Shown in pieces: positions 1 to 8,717 of a stretch of 64,000 nt of DNA (positions are counted from its first letter, which is position 1; each line of letters starts with the position of its first letter). Both the position numbers and the translations under genes were made by a program. The notes below the pieces were generated by a model. It was not told the DNA's origin, searched no databases, and worked only from the letters and a program-made list of their open reading frames with translations. This DNA is from Sphingobium scionense (GTDB taxonomy: Bacteria > Pseudomonadota > Alphaproteobacteria > Sphingomonadales > Sphingomonadaceae), in contig NZ_JACIEU010000004.1 in the NCBI RefSeq assembly GCF_014197035.1, positions 235,067-299,066 of the forward strand, read 5' to 3'.

Positions 1-899
1 TCCGGATCGGCGGCGATGGCGGTGGCAAACTCGGCGCTGATCCAGTCGCGGAAGGCTTTGATCTTGGGCGTGTTGCGGGCATGGGGCGGATAGACCAGCC
101 AATAGCTGGCGATCTCGCGGACATAGGACGGCACTGCCTCCACCAGTTGCCCCGCTTCCACCTCCGCCTTCCAGAGGAAATGGTTGAGGATGGCGACCCC
201 CTGCCCGGCGATCGCGGCGCGCCCTTCCATCACCTGGCTGTCGAGCGCGATGCCGGGCGGGCCATCGGCCGGGTCGGCCTCCACGCCCATCGCCGCGAAC
301 CATTCATGCCACCACATGTCGTCGGGCGACAGGCGTGGCAGGGCGTGGAGCGCCTGCGCGTCGGCGATCGCCCCGTGCCGGTCGCGCCAGGCCGGGCTGC
401 ACATCGGCACCAGCCGGTTATGGGTCAGCAGCCGTGCTTCCAGCCCCGGCCACTCCCCCTTGCCGCCGCGCACCGCCAGATCGATACCCTCGCGAGCCAG
501 GTCGACCACCGCGTCATCCGCCATGATCCGCACGGCCAGGTTCGGGTGGCGCATCTGGAAGGCACCGATCCGCGGCGCCAGCCAGAGATGCGCGAAACTG
601 TTGGTGCAGCTTATGCTCAGCACCGCCGAATGATCCTGGGTCAGCGCAGCAAAGCCCTGCCGCATCTGGTCGAAGGCGCGGGTCAGGATCGGCGCGATCT
701 CGCGCCCCTTCTCGGTCAGGGCGACCTTGCGCCCGGTCCGCTGGAACAGGCTGATGCCCAGCCGCTCCTCCAGCAATTTCACCTGATAGCTGACCGCCGC
801 CTGGGTCATGCCCAGTTCGTGCGCGGCGGCGGTGAAATTCTCCAGCCGCGCGGCGGCCTCGAACACGCGGATGGCGGATAAGGGCGGCAGGTTCGACAT
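1..899 (-). CDS. LysR-family transcriptional regulator (3' end outside window)
   Basis: Transcription factor with an N-terminal winged helix-turn-helix and a periplasmic-binding-protein-like effector domain. Reading from the ATG at 899, the protein begins MSNLPPLSAIRVFEAAARL and has the typical LysR helix (AAAHELGMTQAAVSYQVKLLE) at residues 24-44. No stop is reached before the left edge, after 299 codons. Family members are about 300 residues, so only a few residues should be missing. The opening resembles GcvA-type LysR proteins. It is divergent from a small reading frame at 1029, and the intervening 130 bp is the likely operator. The effector is unknown. Confidence 0.9.
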   Translation of the reverse strand, partial: MSNLPPLSAIRVFEAAARLENFTAAAHELGMTQAAVSYQVKLLEERLGISLFQRTGRKVALTEKGREIAPILTRAFDQMRQGFAALTQDHSAVLSISCTNSFAHLWLAPRIGAFQMRHPNLAVRIMADDAVVDLAREGIDLAVRGGKGEWPGLEARLLTHNRLVPMCSPAWRDRHGAIADAQALHALPRLSPDDMWWHEWFAAMGVEADPADGPPGIALDSQVMEGRAAIAGQGVAILNHFLWKAEVEAGQLVEAVPSYVREIASYWLVYPPHARNTPKIKAFRDWISAEFATAIAADP

Positions 900-1028
900 G
901 CCAGATAAATAAGCCAGGCTTATATACGCTGTCCATGCTTTTGTTGGCGTCGGCCGTGCCGTTCCGGCAGAGACAGGACTGCCGACGGCCCCCGCGCCCG
1001 GCGATAATCATGGACGGAAGGACCAGTG

Positions 1029-1199
1029 ATGCGCGATCAATATGACGCCCGGCTGTGGAATGACAGCCATGAAGAAATCAGCAAAAGCGCCGACCATTTT
1101 CTGCACCGGGTGATGCAGGCATTTCGGGTGCTCCATCGCATCGAATGGAACGCCCCCTGGGCCGAGGAACGGTCATGCAAGCGGCCCTGCCAATCCTGA
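1029..1199 (+). CDS. small conserved-looking protein, 56 aa
   Basis: A short reading frame, too small to be called easily, beginning MRDQYDARLWNDSHEEISK and ending KRPCQS. A good Shine-Dalgarno-like GGAAGGA lies about 10 bases upstream of the ATG. It is transcribed away from the LysR gene, the usual arrangement for a LysR target. It has no signal peptide or membrane segment, and the middle is rich in His, Arg and Trp. No function is recognised. Support is limited to the ribosome binding site, the divergent context and the protein-like composition. Confidence 0.45.
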   Translation: MRDQYDARLWNDSHEEISKSADHFLHRVMQAFRVLHRIEWNAPWAEERSCKRPCQS

Positions 1200-1260
1200 A
1201 AATCCCGGAAAATGGCAAAACAGGGGTTGCGGTTTCCGGCATAGGCGCCACCTTTAGGCC

Positions 1261-2025
1261 GTGCCCGAAACCGCTCCCTCCCCCTTGCCGGACCTCCCCT
1301 CTCCATCGCCCGCGCTGCTGATCGGTGCCGCCCTGTTCCTCGATTTCGACGGGACTTTGGCGCCGATCGCGGACACGCCCGACGGGGTGCATGTCGATGG
1401 CGAACTGATCGATCTGCTCGCCGCGCTGCGCCGCAAGCTGAACGGGCGCCTTGCTATCGTCAGCGGCCGGTCGATTACCACGCTACGCGATTTCGGCTTC
1501 CACGATTTCCTGCTTGCTGGCACTCACGGCCTTGAATTTGCCGCGCCGGGTGAGACCCCGCAGGCTCCTGCCCGCCTGCCCGCCATCGACGCGGTCGAAC
1601 AGGCCTTCCACCTCTTTGCCGACACCCGGCCCGGCATGCTGGTCGAGCGCAAGTCGATCAGCGTCGGCCTCCATTTTCGCGGCGCGCCCGACTGCGGCGA
1701 GGCCGCCGGCCTGCTCGCCCATCAGCTTGCGCAGGACCATGGCCTTGCCGTGCAGGCGGGCAAGATGCTGTTCGAACTGCGCCCGGGCGGCGCCGACAAG
1801 GGCAGCGCCGTCACCCACCTGATGCAACAGGCGCCGATGGCCGGCGGCACGCCGGTCTTCATCGGCGACGATGTCACGGACGAGGAAGGTTTTGCCGCCG
1901 CCGCCGATTTGGGCGGCCATGGCATATTGGTCGGGCCGGCGCGGCACACGCGCGCGGCCTTCGGCTTGGAACAGGTTGCCGCTGTCAGGCATTATCTGGC
2001 GCAGGGGGTCGCCGCGATCATCTGA
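1261..2025 (+). CDS. otsB: trehalose-6-phosphate phosphatase
   Basis: Removes phosphate from trehalose-6-phosphate, the last step of OtsA/OtsB trehalose synthesis in the cytoplasm. HAD-superfamily signatures are present in order: motif I LDFDGTLAP (catalytic Asp28 and Asp30), IVSGR (motif II region), GTHGLEF, a conserved Lys before FELRPGGADKG, and motif IV IGDDVTDEEGF. The 254-residue length fits bacterial OtsB. The start is a GTG; no ATG lies in frame upstream before motif I, and the ribosome site is weak. It is followed by a GH15 gene and otsA on the same strand, forming a trehalose cluster. Confidence 0.93.
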   Translation: MPETAPSPLPDLPSPSPALLIGAALFLDFDGTLAPIADTPDGVHVDGELIDLLAALRRKLNGRLAIVSGRSITTLRDFGFHDFLLAGTHGLEFAAPGETPQAPARLPAIDAVEQAFHLFADTRPGMLVERKSISVGLHFRGAPDCGEAAGLLAHQLAQDHGLAVQAGKMLFELRPGGADKGSAVTHLMQQAPMAGGTPVFIGDDVTDEEGFAAAADLGGHGILVGPARHTRAAFGLEQVAAVRHYLAQGVAAII

Positions 2026-2147
2026 CCGGCGGCCAGCATTCGCATGAACGAAGGGGGCCGAATATCATCGATACAAACGACCATATCCTGGCCGGGAACG
2101 AGCGCAACCTCGACCTTTGGCCGATCGGCAACTGCCAGGCGTCGGCT

Positions 2148-3893
2148 TTGATCGACCGCGCCGGGCGCATGGTCTGGGCCTGCGTGCCCCGGGTCGATGG
2201 CGACCCCGTCTTTTCCGCCCTGCTCGACAACAAGCATTGGGACAGCAAGGAAGCCGCCGGCTTCTGGGCCATCGAACTGGAAAATTGCGTCGCTGTCGAA
2301 CAGCACTACATCCGCAACACCCCGATCCTTGTCACCCGCCAGACCGACGGCCAGGGCAATGCGATCGAAATTCTCGATTTTTGCCCGCGCCACAAGCATA
2401 AGGGGCGCATGTACCGTCCGGTTGCGTTTGCCCGCATCGTGCGACCGGCCGCCGGCAGCCCGCGCATCCGCGTGCGCCTGCGCCCCACCACCAGCTGGGG
2501 CAAGGAAAATGTCCCGGTCACCTACGGCTCCAACCATATCCGCATGGTCCTGTCCTATATGGCAATGCGCATATCGACCAATGCGCCGATCGGCCTGATT
2601 TCCCAGGAAAGCTGGTTTCGCCTGGAATCGGATATGCATTTCTTCATGGGGCCGGACGAGGGCTTTTCCGATGCGCTGCGCCCCGCGATCGAGCGGATGC
2701 TCGACGACACCATCCTCGAATGGCAGCTCTGGGTTCGCGGACTTGCCATTCCGGCTGAATGGCAGGAGGCGGTGATCCGCTCGGCCATCACGCTCAAGCT
2801 GTGCCAGCATGAGGAGACCGGTGCGATCGTCGCCGCGCTCACCACCTCCATCCCCGAACATGCCGACAGCGGCCGCAACTGGGACTATCGCTACTGCTGG
2901 GTGCGCGACGCCTATTATACGGTCGAGGCGCTGAACCGGCTCGGCGCGCTAGACGTGCTGGAAACCTATCTCGTCTACCTGCGCAACATCGTCGATGGCG
3001 CCAAGGGCGGCCATATTCAGCCGCTCTACGACGTGCGCGGCAACGCCACGCTGCACGAATGGGAGGCGGAAAGGCTGCCAGGCTATCGCGGCATGGGACC
3101 GGTCCGGGTGGGCAATGCTGCCTATGAACAGATCCAGCATGATGCCTATGGCCAGATCGTCCTGTCCTCGGTCCAGGGCTTCATCGACCGTCGGCTGCTG
3201 CGCATGGCCGGCCATGCCGATTTCGAGGCACTGGAGGTGGTCGGCGAGCGCGCCTGGCAGGTCTATGACCAGCCCGACGCCGGCTTGTGGGAACTGCGCA
3301 CCCGCGCCCATGTCCACAGCTATAGCGCGGTGATGTGCTGGGCCGCCTGCGATCGCCTGGCCCATGCCGCTACCGCGCTCGACCTGCCGTTGCGTGCTGC
3401 CCATTGGGAAAATCGCGCCGAAACGATGCGGACACGCATCCTTCAATCCGCCTGGCGCGAAGACAGCAAGGCGATTTCCGCCAATTTCGAGGATGACGCG
3501 CGCGACGCGTCGCTGCTGCAACTGCTCGACCTGCGCTTCCTGACCGCCGACGATCCGATGTTCATCGGCACGCTCGAAGCGCTGGAAAAGGATCTGCGGC
3601 GGGGCAACGACATGCTGCGCTACAGCACGCCCGACGATTTCGGCGAGCCTGTCACCGCTTTCAACGTCTGTACCTTCTGGCTGATCGAGGCGCTGCATCG
3701 CACCGGCCGCACGGAAGAAGCACGCGACCTGTTCGAGGAAATGCTGTCCCGCCGCACCGCCGCGGGCCTGCTGTCCGAAGATATCGATCCCCATAGCGGG
3801 GAACTCTGGGGAAATTACCCGCAAACCTATTCGTTGGTCGGCATCATCAACTGCGCCGTCTTGCTGAGCAAACCGTGGAGCGTGATGCGATGA
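2148..3893 (+). CDS. glycoside hydrolase family 15 (glucoamylase or trehalase); N-terminus uncertain
   Basis: Inverting alpha-glucosidase of the GH15 (alpha/alpha)6 family. Characterised homologues include glucoamylases and trehalases; the position between otsB and otsA favours a role in trehalose or glucan turnover. Seen: NWDYRYCWVRDAYYT, GYRGMGPVRVGNAAYEQ next to the expected general acid, and LLSEDIDPHSGELWGNYPQ, which carries the expected catalytic base. The coordinates use a TTG at 2148, but protein-like sequence (LDLWPIGNCQASALIDRAG) continues upstream with no start codon. An ATG at 2044 would join this frame if the GGGGG run at 2053-2057 had one more G. This points to a real or sequencing frameshift. 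The 3' end overlaps otsA by ATGA. Confidence 0.88.
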   Translation: MIDRAGRMVWACVPRVDGDPVFSALLDNKHWDSKEAAGFWAIELENCVAVEQHYIRNTPILVTRQTDGQGNAIEILDFCPRHKHKGRMYRPVAFARIVRPAAGSPRIRVRLRPTTSWGKENVPVTYGSNHIRMVLSYMAMRISTNAPIGLISQESWFRLESDMHFFMGPDEGFSDALRPAIERMLDDTILEWQLWVRGLAIPAEWQEAVIRSAITLKLCQHEETGAIVAALTTSIPEHADSGRNWDYRYCWVRDAYYTVEALNRLGALDVLETYLVYLRNIVDGAKGGHIQPLYDVRGNATLHEWEAERLPGYRGMGPVRVGNAAYEQIQHDAYGQIVLSSVQGFIDRRLLRMAGHADFEALEVVGERAWQVYDQPDAGLWELRTRAHVHSYSAVMCWAACDRLAHAATALDLPLRAAHWENRAETMRTRILQSAWREDSKAISANFEDDARDASLLQLLDLRFLTADDPMFIGTLEALEKDLRRGNDMLRYSTPDDFGEPVTAFNVCTFWLIEALHRTGRTEEARDLFEEMLSRRTAAGLLSEDIDPHSGELWGNYPQTYSLVGIINCAVLLSKPWSVMR

Positions 3894-5296
3894 GCCGCCT
3901 TATAGTCATTTCCAACCGGGTCAGTCGCCCCAATGGCGCCGCCAATCAGGGCGGGCTTGCCGTCGCGCTGGCCCAGGCACTGCGCGAAAGCCGGGGCATC
4001 TGGGTCGGCTGGTCGGGCGAAACGACCGAGAATTTCACCGGCCATATCGGCTTTGCCGAGGATCAGGGCGTCAAGACCGCGACGATCGACCTGGAAGAAC
4101 AGGACGTCGATGAATATTATAACGGCTATGCCAACAAGACGCTGTGGCCGCTCTTCCATTTCCGCATCGACCTGGCCGAATATGCCCGCGATTTCGAGGG
4201 CGGCTATAATCGCGTCAACCAGCGCTTCGCCGACACCGCCACCCCGCTGATCGAGCCGGATGACGTCATCTGGGTGCAGGATTATCACATGATCCCGCTT
4301 GGCCAGATGCTGCGGGACAAGGGCCTGCAGAACCGCATGGGATTCTTCCTTCACATCCCCTGGCCGCCGACCCGCCTGCTGGTGTCGCTCCCGCACCATA
4401 CCAAGCTGGTCAGCACGCTGTTCGCCTATGATGTCGTCGGCTTCCATACGGAGGAATGGCTGGAATCCTTCCGCCATTATGTCGAGCGGGAGATGGGCGG
4501 CACGGTGGACGGTGATTTCGTCACCGTCGGCGATCGCACCATTCAGGCCATCGCCTGCCCGATCGGCATCAACGCACAGGAATTTGCCAGCGCCGCCACC
4601 AGCGAAGCCGCGCAGGACATGCATCGCAAGGTTCGCGCCTCGTTGCAGGATCGCTCGCTGATCGTTGGCGTCGACCGGCTCGACTATAGCAAGGGCCTGG
4701 AGGAACGCTTCAATGGCTATGCCCGCTTCCTCAAGGATCATCCCGAGCATCACCGCAATGTCGTTCTGGCGCAGATCGCGCCGCCCTCGCGCGGCGAAGT
4801 GGAAAGCTATCAGCAGATCCGCGCCACGCTGGATTCGCTCGCCGGGCGCATCAATGGCGAATATAGCGATGTCGACTGGACCCCGATCCGCTATGTCAAC
4901 CAGGGCTATCCCCGCGACAAGCTGGCCGGCATCTACCGGTCGGCCGGCATTGGCCTGGTCACGCCCCTGCGCGACGGTATGAACCTGGTCGCGAAGGAAT
5001 ATGTCGCAGCGCAGGATCCCGATGACCCCGGCGTCCTCATCCTGTCCCGCTTCGCCGGCGCGGCGATGCAACTCAAGGATGCACTGCTCATCAACCCCTA
5101 CAGCCCCGAAGAAATGTCCGATGCCATCAACCGCGCTCTTGCCATGCCGCTCGACGAGCGCAAGCGGCGCTGGCGGGCAATGATGAACAGCGTCGAGCAG
5201 CAGGATATCAGCTGGTGGCGCAGCGCCTTCACTGACCGGCTCACCGCCACCCGTCAGGAGGAACCTGAAGTGGAAGCCGAACCCGCCACCGAATGA
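3890..5296 (+). CDS. otsA: alpha,alpha-trehalose-phosphate synthase (GT20)
   Basis: Transfers glucose from a nucleotide sugar to glucose-6-phosphate, giving trehalose-6-phosphate for OtsB. The 468-residue protein has the GT20 landmarks: MSRLIVISNRV at the N-terminus, the GGLAVAL loop, VWVQDYHM, FLHIPWPP, DVVGFHTEEW, VDRLDYSKGL, and the C-terminal donor-site motif RDGMNLVAKEYVAAQ. The ATG at 3890 was chosen because it overlaps the GH15 stop in ATGA, implying translational coupling. Trehalose is a compatible solute, so osmotic or stress control is plausible, but no promoter was identified. Confidence 0.95.
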   Translation: MSRLIVISNRVSRPNGAANQGGLAVALAQALRESRGIWVGWSGETTENFTGHIGFAEDQGVKTATIDLEEQDVDEYYNGYANKTLWPLFHFRIDLAEYARDFEGGYNRVNQRFADTATPLIEPDDVIWVQDYHMIPLGQMLRDKGLQNRMGFFLHIPWPPTRLLVSLPHHTKLVSTLFAYDVVGFHTEEWLESFRHYVEREMGGTVDGDFVTVGDRTIQAIACPIGINAQEFASAATSEAAQDMHRKVRASLQDRSLIVGVDRLDYSKGLEERFNGYARFLKDHPEHHRNVVLAQIAPPSRGEVESYQQIRATLDSLAGRINGEYSDVDWTPIRYVNQGYPRDKLAGIYRSAGIGLVTPLRDGMNLVAKEYVAAQDPDDPGVLILSRFAGAAMQLKDALLINPYSPEEMSDAINRALAMPLDERKRRWRAMMNSVEQQDISWWRSAFTDRLTATRQEEPEVEAEPATE

Positions 5297-5331
5297 TTGA
5301 GCCACAGCGCATCACCGGCTAGGCCGTTGCG

Positions 5332-5463
5332 ATGCACAGCGAAGACGAAGAACCGCGCGGCCTGTGGGCCGCCATCAGCGCCAGATCCGGCGTGATCATC
5401 GGCAGCATCGGCCTGATCGCCTGGCTGGCGCTGATCTGGTTCATGTTCGGCGACGTGCTGTAG
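5332..5463 (+). CDS. small single-span membrane protein, 43 aa
   Basis: A 43-residue reading frame starting MHSEDEEPRGLWAAISARSG. A hydrophobic stretch from about residue 20 to 42 (VIIGSIGLIAWLALIWFMFG) is long enough to span the membrane. It begins 35 bases after otsA on the same strand. The acidic N-terminus followed by a single helix is typical of small inner-membrane proteins. The ribosome site is poor, so expression is uncertain and the function is unknown. Confidence 0.45.
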   Translation: MHSEDEEPRGLWAAISARSGVIIGSIGLIAWLALIWFMFGDVL

Positions 5464-5556
5464 CTCACCCCCCTGCGGATTTGCCCTTGCGTCTCGTTGA
5501 ACCAGCGGCAGACATGATGCCGCTCCGGCTTCGGGAGCGCCAAACGGGGGATGTCC

Positions 5557-6831
5557 ATGCTCGATCGCCGTTCCTTCCTCGGCAGCGCCGCTGCCGCTTC
5601 GCTCGCCGCGCCGATCGGGGCGGAGGCGCTGACCAGCGTGCCGCTGCCGGCCGCCGATCTCCATGCGAAGAATGAAGATGCCTATTGGGCGGCGCTGCGC
5701 CGGCAATTCCTGATCCCCGCCGATGTCGTGAACCTCAATGTCGGCACGGTCGGTTCCTCACCCCGCCCGGTGCTGAAAGCGATCTTCGACGGTTTCGAGA
5801 CGACCGAGCAGATGACCCAGGAAGGATCGGAGGATTATCCGATCTGGGGCTATGGTGCCTGGGACCAGTATCGCAGGCCCTTCGCCGACTTCATGGGCGC
5901 GAAGGTCGAGCAGATGGCGATCCTGCGCAACTGCACGGAGGCGAACAGCTATGTCGCCAATGGCTTCGACATGAAGCCGGGCGACGAGGTACTGATCAGC
6001 GACGAGGAACATGGATCGGGCGAGATGCCCTGGATGCTGCGGTCGCGCCGTTATGGCGTGGTGGTGAAGAAATTCGCTATGCCCAAGCCGCCGAAGAGCG
6101 CCGCCGAAATCCTCAACCGGATCAACGACGCGATCACGCCCCAGACGCGGATCATCTTCGTCAGCCATATCAGCACCGCGACCGGCGTGGTGCTGCCGGC
6201 GAAGGAGATCGCCGCGCTCGCCCGGTCGAAGGGGATCATCTCCGCCTTCGACGGCGCCCATGTACCGGGCATGATGAAGGTCGACCTCAACGATATCGGC
6301 TGCGACCTCTACACCGGGTCGATGCACAAATGGCTGTTCGCGACCAAGGGCACCGGCTTCCTCTATCTGCGCGACAGAAACGTGATGGACCGGGTCTGGA
6401 ACACGATCGTGACCGGCGGCTATGACGACCCGACCCGCATGGCCGATCGCTATATGCAGATCGGCTCCTCCTGCATCCCAACCTTGATGGGCCTCAACGC
6501 CGCGATCGACCTGGCCAACAGCATCGGCATGGACCGGATCGAGGCGCGCAATCGCATGCTCGCCGACTATATTCATGCCGAAATGCTGAAGCGCGGCGCG
6601 CAGGACTGGACCTCGCCCGATCCGGCGCTGCGCTGCGCGATCGCGACCGTCAACGTGCCGCCGGTGCAGCGGATGGAATTGCAGGACTGGCTCTGGAAAA
6701 ACCACAAGGTCCGCATTCGCGGCGGCAACCCCAGCAAGCTGCGCCTCGCCACCCCCTATTTCCTGAGCAAGGCGGACATCGATCGCTTCCTTGGCCTGTT
6801 CGACGAATATCGGAAGATGAAAGGGGCCTAA
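5557..6831 (+). CDS. class V aminotransferase with Tat signal peptide (isopenicillin N epimerase-like)
   Basis: PLP-dependent fold-type I enzyme of the class V group. The N-terminus MLDRRSFLGSAAAASLAA is a twin-arginine export signal, so the enzyme probably folds with PLP in the cytoplasm and is exported to the periplasm. Core features: NLNVGTVGSSPRPV, the FDGAHVPG Asp expected to contact PLP, and the GSMHKW Lys expected to bind PLP as a Schiff base. The ATG at 5557 is preferred over 5551 because GGGGG lies six bases upstream of it. Homologues are often annotated as isopenicillin N epimerases or cysteine desulfurase-like enzymes; the substrate here is unknown. Confidence 0.85.
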   Translation: MLDRRSFLGSAAAASLAAPIGAEALTSVPLPAADLHAKNEDAYWAALRRQFLIPADVVNLNVGTVGSSPRPVLKAIFDGFETTEQMTQEGSEDYPIWGYGAWDQYRRPFADFMGAKVEQMAILRNCTEANSYVANGFDMKPGDEVLISDEEHGSGEMPWMLRSRRYGVVVKKFAMPKPPKSAAEILNRINDAITPQTRIIFVSHISTATGVVLPAKEIAALARSKGIISAFDGAHVPGMMKVDLNDIGCDLYTGSMHKWLFATKGTGFLYLRDRNVMDRVWNTIVTGGYDDPTRMADRYMQIGSSCIPTLMGLNAAIDLANSIGMDRIEARNRMLADYIHAEMLKRGAQDWTSPDPALRCAIATVNVPPVQRMELQDWLWKNHKVRIRGGNPSKLRLATPYFLSKADIDRFLGLFDEYRKMKGA

Positions 6832-6832
6832 T

Positions 6833-6944
6833 CCTCCCCGCTTGCGGGGAGGTGGCATCGCGCAGCGATGACGGAGGGGCGTTGCCTGGTGCCCCCATCC
6901 ACCACCGCTGCGCGGTAGTCCCCCTCTCCGCTTGCGGGGAGGAA
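6833..6944. repeat. GC-rich intergenic hairpin repeat
   Basis: The gap between the aminotransferase and purC holds a perfect palindromic hairpin CCTCCCCGCTTGCGGGGAGG (6833-6852). An almost identical segment, CTCTCCGCTTGCGGGGAGGA, recurs near 6924-6943. Between them lies GGTGGCATCGCGCAGCGATG-ACGGAGGGGC and a CGCTGCGCGG stretch. This is the look of the dispersed intergenic palindromic repeats common in sphingomonad genomes. It may act as a terminator, but there is no T-run. Confidence 0.6.
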
Positions 6945-7065
6945 CAATTGCACCCCCGCCCGCTTTGCTCTATGGGCCTGCCCAAGCAGCCCCGGCACCC
7001 GCTGATCCTTCCCGATTCGCGTTTGCCGGGGCGAAATCTTTTCTGAGAAGAAGACAGGAACGCGT

Positions 7066-7848
7066 ATGGCCCGTCGCCGCCAGATCTACGAAGGCAAGGC
7101 AAAGATCCTTTACGAAGGCCCCGAGCCCGGCACGATCATCCAATATTTCAAGGATGATGCGACCGCCTTCAATGCCCAGAAAAAGGGCACGATTTCGGGC
7201 AAGGGCGTGCTCAACAACCGGATTTCCGAGCATATCTTCACCCTACTCGGCCAGATCGGCGTGCCGACCCACTTCATCCGCCGCCTCAACATGCGCGAAC
7301 AGCTGGTCCGCCAGGTCGAGATCGTGCCGATCGAGGTCGTCGTGCGCAACGTCGCCGCCGGTTCGCTGTCGAAGAAGCTCGGCATCGAGGAAGGCACGCA
7401 GTTGCCCCGCACCCTGATCGAATATTGCTACAAGGATGATGCGCTGGGCGACCCGCTGATCTCCGAAGAGCATATCGCCTGCTTCGGCTGGGCCACGCAG
7501 GAAGAGATGCACGACATCGCCGACATGGCGATCCGCATCAACGACTTCATGTGCGGCCTGTTCGCCGGCATCGGCATCCGCCTCATCGACTTCAAGCTGG
7601 AATTCGGCCGCCTCTATGACGGCGATTACAGCCGCATCATCCTGGCCGACGAAATCAGCCCCGATGGCTGCCGCCTGTGGGACATGGCGACCAACGAGAA
7701 GCTGGACAAGGATCGCTTCCGTCGCGACCTCGGCGGCGAAGTCGAAGCCTATCAGGAAGTGGCCCGCCGCCTGGGCCTGCTGCCCGAGGGCCTCGACACC
7801 ACTGTCCTCGACCTCGACACGCATCGCAAGAAGCGCGAGAAGGACTGA
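7066..7848 (+). CDS. purC: phosphoribosylaminoimidazole-succinocarboxamide synthase (SAICAR synthetase)
   Basis: ATP-dependent ligation of CAIR with aspartate in de novo purine synthesis, cytosolic. The 260-residue protein starts [13 protein letters not shown], the standard PurC opening. It carries the nucleotide-binding [10 protein letters not shown], the RNVAAGS motif, the signature [10 protein letters not shown], and [13 protein letters not shown]. An AGGAA ribosome site precedes the ATG. It is followed by a strong terminator, so it ends a transcription unit. purS and purQ lie about 3.3 kb downstream but in a separate unit. Confidence 0.97.
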   Translation: MARRRQIYEGKAKILYEGPEPGTIIQYFKDDATAFNAQKKGTISGKGVLNNRISEHIFTLLGQIGVPTHFIRRLNMREQLVRQVEIVPIEVVVRNVAAGSLSKKLGIEEGTQLPRTLIEYCYKDDALGDPLISEEHIACFGWATQEEMHDIADMAIRINDFMCGLFAGIGIRLIDFKLEFGRLYDGDYSRIILADEISPDGCRLWDMATNEKLDKDRFRRDLGGEVEAYQEVARRLGLLPEGLDTTVLDLDTHRKKREKD

Positions 7849-7856
7849 TCTACGAA

Positions 7857-7884
7857 AAGGCCGGCCACAACGCCGGCCTTTTTC
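7857..7884 (+). terminator. rho-independent terminator after purC
   Basis: Perfect 9-bp stem AAGGCCGGC (7857-7865) and GCCGGCCTT (7872-7880) with a CACAAC loop, followed directly by a T-rich tract (TTTTTCTT). The A-rich 5' side makes it potentially bidirectional, and it also lies just past the stop of the convergent TSUP gene. Confidence 0.9.
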
Positions 7885-7893
7885 TTATGGGTC

Positions 7894-8646
7894 TCAGGCG
7901 AGGATGGCATCCGCCATCAGCTTGAACCCCAGCAGCACCATCAGCATATAGATGAGCGTGTAGAAGCGCGCGGCATCGACCCGGCGGACCAGCCAGACGC
8001 CGGCAAAGGTCGAGACCACTGCCACCGGCACCAGCAGCGCCGTCGCCGTGAGATTGGCACGGGTGAACTGGCCGAGCGCGGCATAGGCCGGCACCTTCAT
8101 CCAGTTCATGACAGCGAAAGCGACAGCCGTGGTGCCGACCAGCATGTCGCGCGGCAGCTTCCTGGGCAGCACCCACATCTGGAAGGGCGGCGATCCGGCA
8201 TGGGCGATCTGGCTGGTGAATCCGCTCGCGACGCCGAACAATGTGCCGACCCAGCCCGGCGAGGTCGAGGGCAGGACGATCGCCCCGCCCCGCTCCACCC
8301 AGAGCCGCTGCAACCCGAACAGGGTGGAAATGGCGCCAAGCGCGCCCAGCACCGCGGTTTCGGAGACTTGCGCCGCAAACCAGTAGCCCAGCCCGACGCC
8401 GATCGCCATGCCGGGCAGCATTACCGCCAGGATATGCCCGTCCCAGCTGCGGCGAAAGGCCCAGACGCTGACCGCATCCTGCAGGATCAGGATCGGCAGC
8501 AGGATCGCCGCGCCGCGCACCGGATCGACGCCCAGCGCCATGATCGGCATGGCCAGCGCCCCGACACCGGCAAAGCCGCCCTTGGCGAGGCCAGATATGA
8601 TGACGGCGATGATGGCGCAGGCGAAATAGAGAAGGTCGGGACTCAT
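7894..8646 (-). CDS. TSUP/TauE-SafE family membrane permease
   Basis: Polytopic inner-membrane protein of the sulfite exporter TauE/SafE family, whose members move sulfite, sulfonates or related organic anions. The 250-residue protein has about eight hydrophobic helices. The N-terminal helix is followed by GLAKGGFAGVGALAMP, a typical TSUP motif, and the second half repeats the pattern (SGFTSQIAHAGSPPFQMW). It is convergent with purC across the shared terminator. The substrate cannot be assigned from sequence. Confidence 0.88.
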   Translation of the reverse strand: MSPDLLYFACAIIAVIISGLAKGGFAGVGALAMPIMALGVDPVRGAAILLPILILQDAVSVWAFRRSWDGHILAVMLPGMAIGVGLGYWFAAQVSETAVLGALGAISTLFGLQRLWVERGGAIVLPSTSPGWVGTLFGVASGFTSQIAHAGSPPFQMWVLPRKLPRDMLVGTTAVAFAVMNWMKVPAYAALGQFTRANLTATALLVPVAVVSTFAGVWLVRRVDAARFYTLIYMLMVLLGFKLMADAILA

Positions 8647-8717
8647 GCCCCAGCCTTATAAGCAGTTGCCGGCAAAGAGAATAAGCGGGGCGACCTGGGC
8701 CGCCCCGCCTGTGACAT

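Noticed and set aside
3827..5305. Long minus-strand frame opposite otsA
   Set aside because: otsA has all GT20 motifs. The opposing frame is a codon-bias shadow.
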